Assembly (NCBI GenBank): GCA_028583405.1 | Contig: CM053250.1 | Span: 41,393,362-41,457,361, forward strand | DNA length: 64,000 nt | Origin: Pogonophryne albipinna | Lineage: Eukaryota > Chordata > Actinopteri > Perciformes > Artedidraconidae | Direction of reading: 5' to 3' | In this document: positions 22,851-34,099 of the stretch, one piece after another | How positions within the stretch are numbered: the first letter of the stretch is position 1 | Layout: each line of letters starts with the position of its first letter | Program-made: the position numbers and the translations under genes | Notes under the pieces: generated by a model | Seen by the model: the letters and a program-made list of their open reading frames with translations, nothing else | Database searches by the model: none | What the model was told of the DNA's origin: nothing

Positions 22851-24303
22851 GCGATATGATATCCGAAAAAAATTCAGTTTAGGATGGCCGACACTACACT
22901 ACCCATAATCCCCAGCTATCGTTTGGGACTACAATCCCGTTGACAAACCCCGTGATTAATCTTCAAACTCTGGGATTGGATGTTGGAGTGGCAGTGCGCC
23001 AAGGTTATGCCGAGCGTCAAGCTCTTTGAAATGGGACGAAACCACGGCAGACTATTCAAAACTGGACACGAACGCCCCCCCAGAACTACACATGCTGGCT
23101 ATTGTGTTTCGCAACATGTTCTCTATGGCACGTCTCTACTGGGAATTGTAGTTTTAAAAGACGTTTCCCCCAAAATTAGAAGTTGACAGTATTAAACTGT
23201 GTACAGCCCTGGAGGTTTAGGCGATAGGAAACACATTGGTGTGTACACATTTAAAACATATAATTACTAAATGGGTGAAAATCGCTTGTATCCATAATGG
23301 GCAGCATTAATATATTCCCACATGACAGCTCATTGTTACTTTGTAATTCTACTCCACTACAATTCAGAGGTTAACCTGGTATTTTTACTCCACTACATTT
23401 ATTTGAGTTACTTTGCAGATTCTGATTAATGATGTGAAATATAAACAACCCTTAAATCAGACTTTAGTTACACCTGAGTAAAATTCAGGGAAGGTGATTG
23501 TCAAGTGCCAACAATCAGGAGAGATATACCTATGAAAGTATGTACTCTTAATATTTTTTTCATCAAATAACATTATTCAACAAAAATAACATTATTCAAC
23601 AAAAATAATTCAATGACGTGCTTTAACCACCAGGCGGTGCACACAAGGTATACACAGCATACTAATAATAACTTTGTATTATTAGTGTAGGACACTTATG
23701 TATGTATAACATCTGAAGATGTGTAGTTTTATTCATGTTTTTACATAATTTTACAGGATATTGCTATACTATTTCTCATGTTTTACTTCTACACATTAAT
23801 ATCTGATTTGTAAAACATCACAGACAGAAAGGCATATCCGTCATTTAATGGTAAGCTATTGAAATTGTGATTCCATAGATGTGTCTCCCATCACCCAAAT
23901 CCCCTGACTATTCTCTCAACTCAGTATTTACATTCTTATATTCAAAGAAAATCAGTAATATCTTTAAAAACTACAAGTCCTTTTCTATCAGCTGTGCACC
24001 GTTATGGTGTAAATATAACCTATCTACCAATTGGATCAAATATAAAAGTCAGCCGAATTACTATTGATACTGCAAGGAGACGTATTTTGTGAAAAGAAAT
24101 GCAAGATGCAGTTCTTCCTGTTTGTCCAGAAGTCTTCTCATCAGGGCTCTATAAATAAAGAACTACAGCAGATGTGTAATATTTAATGCAGCCGAACCGT
24201 GTATTACAATGCCGTTATGTGATGACTTCCAAAGAGAAAAGCAAGAACACTCGGAATAAAGTATTATTATATATTTTTTAAATGTTTTCGGATATCATAT
24301 CGC
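22851..24303. mobile_element. Possible nested MITE with gcgatatgatatccgaaaa ends
   Basis: The 19-base sequence gcgatatgatatccgaaaa at 22851-22869 is exactly inverted at 24285-24303. The flanks are AT on both sides. It contains a fragment of the TACTTTTACTT repeat family (23340-23490) and no coding region. It may alternatively be part of the internal region of the enclosing element. Confidence 0.4.
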
Positions 24304-25301
24304 ATCAACATCATATCCCAACATGCATTGCGGCTAAAACATCCAATCAACGAGCTTCAAGCTGAGGATCTTGGGTAATCTGTTCAGTGGGTTTGTGGTG
24401 TGTATCGCTTGAAATGTCCCTTATAGGCCTACGTCTGTTTCCGGTGACTTTATTTACGGCTAAAAAGCCCAAGATTATAGAATTAAACGAATAAATAAAA
24501 ACAAGGATAATTGTGTGTTATTGTTGAGTAAATAACAGTGTGTTATTTAGAAAAGAATAACAAACTAGAAGGACATTTTTTTTTTTTTTAAATACAGATT
24601 TCAGTATTTTGAGGCTCTAAGCCCCATTTCTTTTCCTCACAGACGGAAAAAAAAGTCCGACATTATACGATTTAAAATAAAAACAAATAAATAAAAAGAT
24701 AAAACACTGGCATGTAATTTACGTTAGAATAAATAGAATGGTTTTAAATAATAGGAGAGTAAAATCTACGTCACTTTAAAGCCCCGCCCACTTTTGGGGA
24801 AACCAACGCTGTCATTTGAACGGTGATCAAGCCTGAAGCCACAGAGATCTTCTGTTATTGTCCTTTCTTCTTAGAGGAAGTACAGAAACACGTAACTCTG
24901 GATTTGTTTTAATGTTTGAGGTGCAATAAATGACACAGCAGCTTTTTGGCTGTTAAAACTATTATTTTCTGCCTCGCTCATGAGAGTAACAGCTGGAGAA
25001 ATTACAGCCTCGCCTACTGATTTCAAATGTGTGCTCTAAAATGATATTTATAAATGACTATTATCATTATTATAAGCAAGACAATAAATGGCAAAGATAT
25101 GTAGAAAATAAACGTATTTAAGATACGTTCATAAGAAACGTAGCGTGGGAGAAAATATGTTTCTAGAAGATATGTAGAAAATAAACGTATTTGAGATACG
25201 TTCATAACGAACGTAACGTGGGAGAAAATACGTTTCTGACTAAACGTAATTGAGAATGCAGTTTAGTTCTGTGGGAACGTAATTTTTAGGAGAAAGGGTT
25301 G

Positions 25302-25400
25302 GTCAGTAAGGAGGGAGAAACATTCAGCCTGCGTGAGGAGCATCCTTACTGGCACCAAGTGCAAGGTCAGCTTCACCTCACTGCAAGAAAGAAGAAGACG
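25302..25400 (+). pseudogene. YqaJ-like exonuclease, part 2 (after the insertion)
   Basis: The reading frame picks up exactly after the insertion: VSKEGETFSLREEHPYWHQV, then QGQLHLT. Y-W-x-Q-V-Q-G-Q-L-H is the next conserved YqaJ motif after E-V-K. Beyond QLHLT the similarity stops abruptly, so the C-terminus is lost. Confidence 0.75.
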
Positions 25401-26823
25401 TTTAAAAAATGTGAATCGTTTTTAATTTACATTTACTCGCCTTTGCAATGTTGTGGTTGTTAGAGTGTTAGGTTTCCTGTCAGCTCGTCTGTTGGGAAGA
25501 TATCAAATATTAGTTTCATGGAAGTCACACCGTCACATATAAGAGCATTAAGACATACAGTACATAGGCTAAAACAAAACATCTAAAGATATAACCTTAC
25601 ACTTTGTCTCGTGAACATTTTCACTCTTTTGAAATTTGTATAGATGAAAATTGAACTAAATAAATAAATGGTAGATTAATCCATATTGAAAATAGGTGTC
25701 AGCTGCTACACTAATTATAATAGTTATATTTCTTAATTAAGATAAGATATTACTGTATTGATCCCAATTTGGGAAATGTTTGTGTTGCAGCAGCATAACA
25801 AGAAAAACAAAATATAAGTTATTATATATACAAAAGTATGTGAGGGATGGAATATTAAATTGAATATAAATGTAAAATGTACATGTGATTTGACGTCCAA
25901 GAGAAGCTATGGAGCAGAGAGTTCTCTGCCAGCCAGAGGTGATTTGTTATTAGTTCAATATGTCAAACTGATTTCCCTGACTACAATCTTTAGTTACATG
26001 GTGAACGTTATGCTGCTTGTACTAATTAGACTTATCATATAAGCCACACAGGTTTTAATAGGATGTATTCATTATCTTTACTTATGTTGCGGTCTTTTCA
26101 GCAGCGCCATCTCTAAAACGGCGATACAGTCACTACCCATCATTTACATTTCACCGTGACATGGACAAAAATGTAACGTCAGCTTTACCTCATGGCACGA
26201 ATCCAGACTCTCCTTTGGAAAACATTGGCCGGGAAACGATAGAACGAGCACGTTTCATGCAAAGACCTGTGGCTGCAACCCGGAGCAAAGCAACAAACCA
26301 TTGCGTAGCTAACTAGTAGCGCTAGCTATAGCTAACGTTAGCTAACGAAACGAACTGCCGAGTAAAATTGGAAAACACTGGTAATTAATTATTCCATAAT
26401 TTGTAAAACTACGGTGTTAAAAAACGACAATTTCAAAAATACAGATTCTAATGGTCAGATATAGATATACAGATACTAAAGAGAGGCAGGTACTTGCTTT
26501 CAAGCAGAACACAGGGGAAAACAAACTTAGCGGGAGTGTTTACGTGTTCGGCGTAATGACGTACAACGGCCTCGACAATCGCTGTAGTCCTATTCAGCCA
26601 CTCGGTAACAACCATCGTTTTTCAGACACGTAAACTCTTCAAAAATCACCAGTGGGGTCACTGCTGATGTATTTAATGTCGTAGAACAAAACGTGATTTA
26701 TCTCTTAAATTTGTGTCAACCACAGACCTTATTTCGAGCTATTTTCCAAAACCCTATGGAAAAAATGCATTGCTTTTTGACGAAGGAACCGGAAGTGCTA
26801 AAAATGCTAACTTACTTCCGGGG

Positions 26824-28209
26824 TTGCGTTCCGATAATCCAAAAATCAGCTCCTAAATTCTAACCCTATCGTCTATTCCTTGACCTCTGAGTGAAACGTC
26901 ACGGGGTTAAGGGATAGTGGATAGGAGAATTCAAAAGGACTTAGGAGAAGAGACTGCGGTACTTTAGAGAATCTGAATGCACTTTCACTATCCAACGTGT
27001 TTATCATGCGCCAGCGGACGTCATGAATGTGCGTCTGCTGCTGTGGGGAAACTATGGAAACTACAGTTTTCTATACAGCGGACTACAACATGGATGTTTA
27101 ATAAGAACGAGGGACTACTGTAAACTCATCTAGAGACTCTGCACCGTGCTCTGATGCTGTTGCTTTATGCTTTATGAACGTGGACAACAGAGAAACATAT
27201 TCTTCATGACCAAAGTTGGAATTGAAATAAAAAAGGAAAGTGAAACTTATGCTCGTCACCCTCTCCCTCCGGTCCACATTAATACAAATGATCCCAATAC
27301 GTATGATTGTATGAAAATATCTTAACATCAATACAAATGTATTTATTATAAACGTTAGTCCTTAACATCTATCACTGTGTATATCACCATTCAAACATCT
27401 TTTAAAAGTTGAACAAACTCCACACAGCTCAGTAAAGACTGTGAAATGTTGACTTTATTTGATCATTTCAGTAAAAACTAACGTTCATATTTCTCTTTTT
27501 GATTATAATACTGATGAACGTTCAAAACAAAGCGTTCCTAAGCTAAATCGACTATTTGACTTCAGCCCCGGTCCAAAATGATACTTAATTGAGAAGAACA
27601 TTTTTGATAGCTCAATCGTGGAGGTCGTAAGCTAACAGCGAATACACCATTTTTGACCATTTACATGTCGCAAATTACTCCAAACTACTCGCGTATACTT
27701 TTTCCAATATTCACGAAACGCTGTATACAAATTTGTCTTATGATTGCGGACATATTTCAAATTTGCTTTTATTAGCCCCGCCCCCCAGGAAGTTGGCCAT
27801 ATTAAACAATGTGCGTTTCTCATGCATTTTAAGCACATTTTTGCAAACTCCTCCTAGGGAAATGTTCCAAAAAATTCCAATCCAGCACAAATTCTGCCCA
27901 TATCCAATGTGATGCTAAATTGTGAAGCAAATAGTTGCTAGCTGAAACGAGGACCTCGTAAGCTAACGGACAATATACCTTTTTGGACCATTTATATGTC
28001 AGATAAGCTACTGAATCCTGCCTGTCTGCCTGGCACATCAACGCTCACAAACACACACACAGACAGACACACAAACAACAAACACAAACAGCTCCTCAAG
28101 CATATAATACATATTACGCTACAGCCCTTGTATTTATTATGTGAAGCACCATATGGTTTCATGAAAAATATCTACTGATTATTACAGCCGGAGACTCGCA
28201 ACGGCGGTG
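26824..28209. other. No gene; diverged tandem duplication
   Basis: Text around 27610-27670 (gtaagctaacagcgaataca) recurs near 27955-28010 (gtaagctaacggacaatata) with common following sequence, so a ~340-base unit is duplicated. Otherwise I see no feature. Confidence 0.4.
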
Positions 28210-28308
28210 GACTTTCACAGCACCGCTGCACCGGAGCCACCAGAGCCTCGCAACGGCAGGTGTTTGCCGCGGCGGATGCGGTACCGGCGCAGCGGCGCTG
28301 TGAAAGTC
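28210..28308. repeat. GC-rich inverted repeat (20-bp arms)
   Basis: gactttcacagcaccgctgc (28210-28229) pairs with 28289-28308 at 19 of 20 positions, with a 59-base GC-rich loop that contains gcggcggatgcgg. Both strands look open only because of GC richness. Confidence 0.7.
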
Positions 28309-28863
28309 TGCAGGAGCGGCCCAACGGGAAAAGTCCCGAATCTCCTGATGGCCAATCCGAGCCTGCTCAGACTCACACAACTGAAACCAAAGTCATTTGC
28401 AGACATATGTAAAAATCTCTCATAGGCCTACACACATGTGAAACGCTCTCACACACAGACACAACAGCGCTGCATTCAGGAAGAAAAGCAATGTGGAGCG
28501 GCACCTCACCACTTCATAAGGAGTTTAACCGTGACACTTTTCGAAATCCCGTTTGTGTCCCCCCATTTTACAAATAGGCCTATGTTTATTATTATCTTTT
28601 TTTATTCAACAAACAACACCTGGTTGATGCAGGAAAAATGGTACCAACACAACTGGCGCACATGCCTAACATTTCCTGGTCAGAAACAAAGGAACGCAAA
28701 GTCAGGTAAACTATTTAGAGGGATGACAAATGGCTCATTTCGGAGGACTGGGGGGGGGGGACCAGCAACCCTCCCCGACAGGCGCACAGACGCGAGGGCC
28801 CGCTCATCACTGCGCGCACAAGTGCGACCGCAGGTTTAATTATTATTAATATTATTATTCAAT

Positions 28864-29476
28864 TGTAAACAAACACTGCTCGGAAATATCTCATTGGTCA
28901 GAGAGCTGTGGGCATAATGCTGCCTTTTGCAACATCCTACTTGTGTGAATAGGCTTTTTCTGCTGTTGCTGCCATCAAAACGAAATACAGATCAAAGCTG
29001 AACATTGAGAATGAACTGAGTGGCAGTCTCAAAACAACAGCCCCGGTTTGAGAAGATCTGCAAGGGAAAGCAAGCACACACAAGTCATTGATAGGCTATG
29101 TGTGGAATAGGAATGGTAAAGTGATGTGATAGTTTGCAACCTGCAGTAGAAATAGTAGTTCATTCATATATTTTCCTTAAAGAAATTTGAATTTAAAAAT
29201 GTACTACTGAGGGAAGAAGGCCAACCAGTTTTAATTAGGCCAAATTAATTCACAGTATCTATTACAAGCACTTTTGTTCATGTGTAATCCATAATAAAAT
29301 ATAAAATTATAGTTGGATCTTTGTATCTTCTTATTATCAGCAGAGAAAAATGTAATGTTTTTACAAGAATATACAATTAATCCGCCCAATATAGATGGGA
29401 ACCGGGTTGGGGGGGGGCTCGAAAATATTTCCAATTACCCAAGGGGGGCCAGACTGAAAAAGTTTGGGAACCACTG
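28864..29476 (+). mobile_element. hAT (ZBED-type) transposon remnant, 3' part
   Basis: Around 28905-29090 the translation reads LPFATSYLCE, then a stop, AFSAVAAIKTKYRSKLNIEN, and after a one-base shift RFEKICKGKQAHTSH. This is the C-terminal dimerisation region of ZBED5/SCAND3-like hAT transposases. The 3' terminus is gtttgggaaccactg (29463-29477), which inverted is CAGTGGTTCCCAAAC, a standard hAT end. At least one stop and one frameshift are visible. Confidence 0.7.
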
Positions 29477-29477
29477 T

Positions 29478-29840
29478 ACTAGGGCATTGCGCTCCACGAA
29501 TGCACGGTTGTTGGTTGTTCCTAGAGTCTCTAAAAGTACAATGGGAGCCAGAGCCTTTTCTTATCAAGCTCCACATTTGTGGAATCAGCTTCCAGTTTGT
29601 GTTCGGGCGGCAGACAGCCTATCCGTTTTTAAGAGTACGCTTAAGACCTTCCTTTTTGATAAAGCTTATAGTGATAAAATCAAATAATCTAATAAGAGTG
29701 CATTGACGTAGATACGTTGTGCCTCTTCACCTATACATTTTAGTTCTTACTCTTTCACTTAAATCCTAAAAACTTAGATCTTATATTTAAAACTTTATCC
29801 AAAACCTTTCCCCTCTCTGACCTCTCGAGGTTCTATTACA
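29478..29840 (+). mobile_element. LINE 3' end (RT C-terminus)
   Basis: The frame over about 29478-29687 ends with APHLWNQLPVCVRAADSLSV and FKSTLKTFLFD, the terminal block of L2/Rex-type reverse transcriptases, followed by 3' UTR. The UTR shares gtagatacgttgtgcctctt-like text with the LINE at 31740-32755, so they may be one family. Confidence 0.65.
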
Positions 29841-29842
29841 GC

Positions 29843-30266
29843 AGGGGTATTCAACTAAAAGTCAACGAGGTCCAGTTAGAGAAAATGTCCCCATGCAAAG
29901 GTCCAGAACATCAACATGTCTAAGTTGCTTCATGCATTAGTGTGATATATATATATATGTTGAAGTAGCTGCAGCTTTATCAACGTCTGCATGTAATCAA
30001 CAACTGACTGCCAATCAAATAAAGAAAGTACAATTCATAAACAACTATTTATTGTCAATTAACATTGAACTACAGATATACAGTAAATACTGTGGATATG
30101 TGTAATGTTCCTCTAGGGCTGCATTTAAAAATAAAATAGAGAAGATAAATAAAATAACTTTTGAAAATATGTGCATCTTAAAAGTGCTTAATTTTAGATA
30201 AATAAAATAAAGTGTAGCAGCAGCTTGAGTTTCCCTTTTTCTTTGTTAACCGTTTCACATCATGAC
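29843..30266. other. hAT-like terminus and AT-rich sequence
   Basis: caggggtattcaactaaaag at 29843 matches hAT (Charlie-like) termini. No partner end was located with confidence. No gene. Confidence 0.35.
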
Positions 30267-30270
30267 TTAA

Positions 30271-30643
30271 AGGTGGGGTAGGTAAGTTTGAGAAACCGGC
30301 TCGAGATACACTTTTTGTTATATTCCATAGAATGCTCTTAACATCCCGATATATCTGAAGTGCTTTGACAACAAATACATAAAAAAATGTCATCAGTGGA
30401 AGCCGTGGCGCTGTAAAAAGCACGACCAATCATCTGAGCCGGCCCGGCTAAAATAACTGGATGGCCTACCTGCCTGTCAGCCTTCCATCTGTGCACAAAC
30501 TTATCTCGTGCCCTCATTGGTCATGTGCGCGTTCGTGTGTGTTGGAGGAGGGGCTCTATAAGGAAGTGGCAGATTTTTTCCGGTTGTGTATTTTCAAATT
30601 CTAGCGATCTCGAGCCGGTTTCTCAAACTTACCTACCCCACCT
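30271..30643. mobile_element. 373-bp MITE flanked by TTAA
   Basis: Perfect ~37-base inverted ends start AGGTGGGGTAGGTAAGTTTG. TTAA is present immediately outside both ends (30267-30270, 30644-30647). TTAA duplications are typical of piggyBac and Kolobok. No coding capacity. A related left end occurs at 37477. Confidence 0.85.
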
Positions 30644-30848
30644 TTAACAGTTTCAGACGATTATAGAACATATCAGTCTTTACACATCATAACAATTGAA
30701 CAGTTTTAAAGTTTCTCTTTCTTTCCCTCTTATATTGCAGTCCCTCTCTCACTTTGTTTTATTCAGTGAGAGAATAGAGCTGGAGCTTGTCCTGCCAGGA
30801 GTTTAGATCTGGGCTGAAATGGTGTCAGGGCCATTCTCACACACATGC

Positions 30849-30932
30849 AGGTGCTCATTGGTTAGCCTCGGTTAGCTCATTGGTTAGCCTCGGTTAGCTC
30901 ATTGGTTAGCCTCGGTTAGCCTCGGTTAGCCT
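30849..30932. repeat. Short tandem repeat attggttagcctcggttagctc
   Basis: Three to four copies of a 22-23-base unit containing ggttagc. Confidence 0.85.
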
Positions 30933-31349
30933 GCGCTGGAACGATATTTAGTTGTAATGTTGATCCTGGTGGACTGATCATATTGGGCTCTGAGACTGCT
31001 TATTTTTTGTGACCTCAGTTCTGACTTGAGAGGGAATGTTTGGTCAAACACTTTGTGTTTTGTCTCATAGTGGCGTTTTGGCACTTTTAATGAGCGCCAC
31101 GGTCTCTGAACAAATGAGACACACCGGCTCTGTGCTCCCAGTGGGCAGGATGAACATGAATGAGTCCACTCAGGGTTCAAAGCTCTGTTCTCACTGTCCA
31201 CGTTCCTCCTCTTGGAGAGCGCCATGTGTAATTATGTGTCTCTCCCTGTCTGACGCTAACACGCCTGTTCACTCTCCTCTCCGCTTTTCTCCCTGTATCG
31301 CTAATTATTCTCTTCACTCACTTTCCTCTCCGCTTCTCTCTGCCGCGCT

Positions 31350-31595
31350 CTCGTCTCTTCTTCTGTGTTTCTCTCCCTGTATCGCTCACTCGTCTCTTCT
31401 TCTGTGTTTCTCTCCCTGTATCGCTCACTCGTCTCTTCTTCTGTGTTTCTCTCCCTGTATCGCTCACTCGTCTCTTCTTCTGTGTTTCTCTCCCTGTATC
31501 GCTCACTCGTCTCTTCTTCTGTGTTTCTCTCCCTGTATTGCTCACTCGTCTCTTCTTCTGTGTTTCTCTCCCTGTATCGCTCACTCGTCTCTTTC
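31350..31595. repeat. 39-bp minisatellite, about 6 units
   Basis: The unit is gtctcttcttctgtgtttct followed by ctccctgtatcgctcactc. The unit length is a multiple of 3, so both strands have artefactual repeating frames. Next to it, cggaccgcggtccgcctgtt and gttgccgacccctg (31690-31733) look like an hAT terminus. Confidence 0.92.
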
Positions 31596-31739
31596 GCCCC
31601 CTGTCGGCGGCGGTTAAAATAGAATCACCCCGTCAAAATTGAAATCCCCTATTAATGTATTGATTATAGGTCCGGATAGGTCGGCGTCTGGGTCCGGATC
31701 CGGACCGCGGTCCGCCTGTTGCCGACCCCTGTATTAGAG

Positions 31740-32755
31740 GGTAACAGGTTGCAGAGAGGCCTAGCCCGGCCGGGGAGTGTGGAACGTAGCCACAGACCTA
31801 CTCCTTACCTCTAACCAATTCAGGTTCCAGTGGGGACCTCTCTCCCTGCGTGTGCCTCTCCACCTCTGTTTCCTACTTCTTACTTGCTACCCTTTTCCCT
31901 CAACCTATCCTAAGGGAGTGCATGTACGTAGACACGTTGTGTTCCTTACTTCTTACTTGCTACCCCTTTCCCTCAACCTATCCTAAGGGAGTGCATGTAC
32001 GTAGACACGTTGTGTTCCTTACTTGCTACCCTTTTCCCTCAACCTATCCTAAGGGAGTGCATGTATGTAGACACGTTAGTTTAGCTGCTATAGGCTTGGA
32101 CTGTTGGGGGGGGGGGGGGGGCACCTTACTCCGTCTTTCTGGCTGTTTGTCCCTGTGTGCTCTCATGTTCCGATTAACCCAGCTTCCCCCAAATCTCTTT
32201 TTTGTGTCCATATATACGCCGGGATCCTGAGTCGAGGCTGATCCTGTTGCTGTGGTCGTGCCCTGGATCCTCTATCCTGAGCACTGGATCTTAGTCCTGG
32301 ACTTCGAGTCCTGGCTGAACCTGTCTCTGCGGTCCTGCCTGACTCTCACCATACTACTTCCCTGATGTCTACCTCAGGATTGTTGACATACTCGTGGATT
32401 CATCTTCTTATTGTAGACACATGCATTTCCAAACATTTGGTCTTTCCAAACATTTGGACTACCTATGTTGTAAATGTATTATCTTTTCGATTTACACACG
32501 GCATCTATTGCACGTCTGTCCGTCCTGGGAGAGGGATCCCTCCTCTGTTGCTCTCCCTGAGGTTTCTCCCATGTTCCCCTTTAAAACTGTGGGGTTTCTC
32601 TGGAAGTTTTTCCTTGTACGATGTGAGGGTCTAAGGACAGAGGGTGTCGTATTGTCATACTGATATTCTGTACAAACTGAAGTCCACTGAGACAAATGTA
32701 ACATTTGTGATATTGGGCTATATAAATAAACATTGATTGATTGATTGAAATGAGG
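31740..32755 (+). mobile_element. LINE 3' UTR with internal tandem repeat and (TTGA)n tail
   Basis: The 3' region includes gggagagggatccctcctct, ttgctctccctgaggtttct, gatgtgagggtctaaggaca and gatattgggctatataaata, then attgattgattgattg. This is the tail of an abundant fish LINE. The segment 31862-32085 is a three-copy tandem repeat of roughly 70-80 bases (cctcaacctatcctaaggga, then cgtagacacgttgtg). It ends exactly where the Ty3/gypsy frame begins. Confidence 0.75.
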
Positions 32756-32763
32756 GGCATAGC

Positions 32764-34018
32764 ATGGACCCGGCAGAGGTGGCTCCAGTGCAGGCCCTGA
32801 AGGAAAGACGCCCTAACACAGTGGGAGAAGTGAGACAGATTTTAGGCTTCCTGTCCTACTACAGGACATACATACAAAACTTTTCTGTCATAGCAAAGCC
32901 CCTGTATGAACTGTTGGCAGCCCAATCCCCTGTTCCTGCTTCACCACAAAACCACAATGTGGCTAAAAAGGGAAAAGTAAAGAAAACAAAACACGGGCAG
33001 TTGACCTCATCATCACCAGTCACATGGACTGAAGAGCATCATCAGGTTCTGAGCCACCTAGCGGACAAACTCTCTAACCCTCCAATCCTGGCTTCCCAGA
33101 CCTGAATGAACCGTTTGTTTTGCACACTGATGCTTCACAGGCAGGACTTGGTGCACTGCTGTACCAACGCAGTCATGGCAAGCTGAAGGTGATCGCTTAT
33201 GGATCCAGAACGCTCACCCCTCCAGAGAGAAACTACAACCTGCACTCTGGTAAGCTGGAGTGTCTCGCACTGAAGTGGGCCATCTGCGAGCGTTTCAGAG
33301 ACTATCTTTTTCATGCTCCCTCTTTTGTGGTATATACTGATAATAATCCACTGACATACATACTGACAACAGCAAAGTTAAATGCCGTGGGACAAAGATG
33401 GGTAGCAGAGTTGGCAGATTTTAATTTCAAAATCAAGTACAGACCAGGCAAAGCAAATGCAGACGCAGACGGCTTATCCAGAATGCCACTTGATTTTGAA
33501 AGTTATGTGAACCAATGCACACAGGTTGTTTGCCAGGAAGAAGTAAGTGCAACAGGGCAGGGCATTTTGGTGCATCAGGAAGAAAACAGCCCATTCCTAC
33601 ACTCAGTCTCTTGTAACGCTCTACAGACACAGATAGACATAGAGAATACCTTCAGTGCCATACAGCCATTCTTCAGGGAAGAAATAAAGACAGCACAGCA
33701 ACAAGATCAGGTGATGGGCAAAATGTATGGACACAAAAAGAAAAACAAGCGACCCAATGTACAACAACTGAAACACGAGGGCCCAGAATTTAAAGCTCTA
33801 GTCAGAGAGTGGAGTAGGCTTGAGATTAGAGAAGATGGAACTATGCCCCGCAAAACTCACACAAAAAGTCAGCTTTTGCTCCCAGATGTATACCGTCCAC
33901 TTGTTCTGAAGGAGCTCCACAACGAAATGGGACACTTGGGAACAGAAAGGACAGTAAACTTGATAAGAGAACGTTTCTTTTGGCCAAAATGCAAAGAGAC
34001 ATAGAACATTTTGTGACA
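32764..34018 (+). pseudogene. gypsy pol: RT end, RNase H, integrase zinc finger
   Basis: QILGFLSYYRTYIQNFSVIA is the RT connection region. After a frame change near 33095 comes RNase H: VLHTDASQAGLGALLY (first Asp), GKLECLALKWA (Glu), VVYTDNNPLTYI (Asp), and the GKANADADGLSR end. The integrase His-His/Cys-Cys finger begins LHNEMGHLGTERTVNLIRER and continues into VTNVCECL in another frame. At least two frameshifts disable it. Confidence 0.88.
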
Positions 34019-34099
34019 AACGTGTGTGAGTGTCTAAAGAAGAGAAAACCTAACAGACACGCACTCGCACCTATGATGAGTATCAAAACCACTCCACCC

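Larger units (their letters stand above)
22365..25301. mobile_element. P-like non-autonomous transposon with 463-bp inverted repeats
   Basis: Ends read CAACCCTGTCTCCTAAAAAT and CAACCCTTTCTCCTAAAAAT (inverted), and the repeats extend 463 and 462 bases (22365-22827, 24840-25301) with few differences. It is flanked by a 7-bp duplication, GTCAGTA (22358-22364, 25302-25308), verified because removing one copy and the element restores the host YqaJ frame. Each inverted repeat contains the first exon of a THAP protein. A THAP N-terminus, a 7-bp duplication and CA-starting ends point to the P superfamily; this is inference. No transposase core is present. Confidence 0.7.
19501..26823 (+). mobile_element. 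ISL2EU-like DNA transposon with SWIM/YqaJ gene, split by later insertions
   Basis: Matching inverted ends cover at least 150 bases: 19501-19645 (ccggttccttcgtgaaaaac, ccataggattttggaaaata, ggtctgtggttgacac) against 26680-26823. The exact outer boundaries are blurred. Inside are a two-exon SWIM/YqaJ gene on the plus strand, an L2 copy within its intron and a P-like element within its second exon. Without those insertions the element is about 3.3 kb. The stretches 19646-20042 and 25400-26680 show no other gene. Confidence 0.5.

Noticed and set aside
31318..31622. Repeating frames on both strands (VFLSLYRSLVSSS)
   Set aside because: 39-bp minisatellite artefact.
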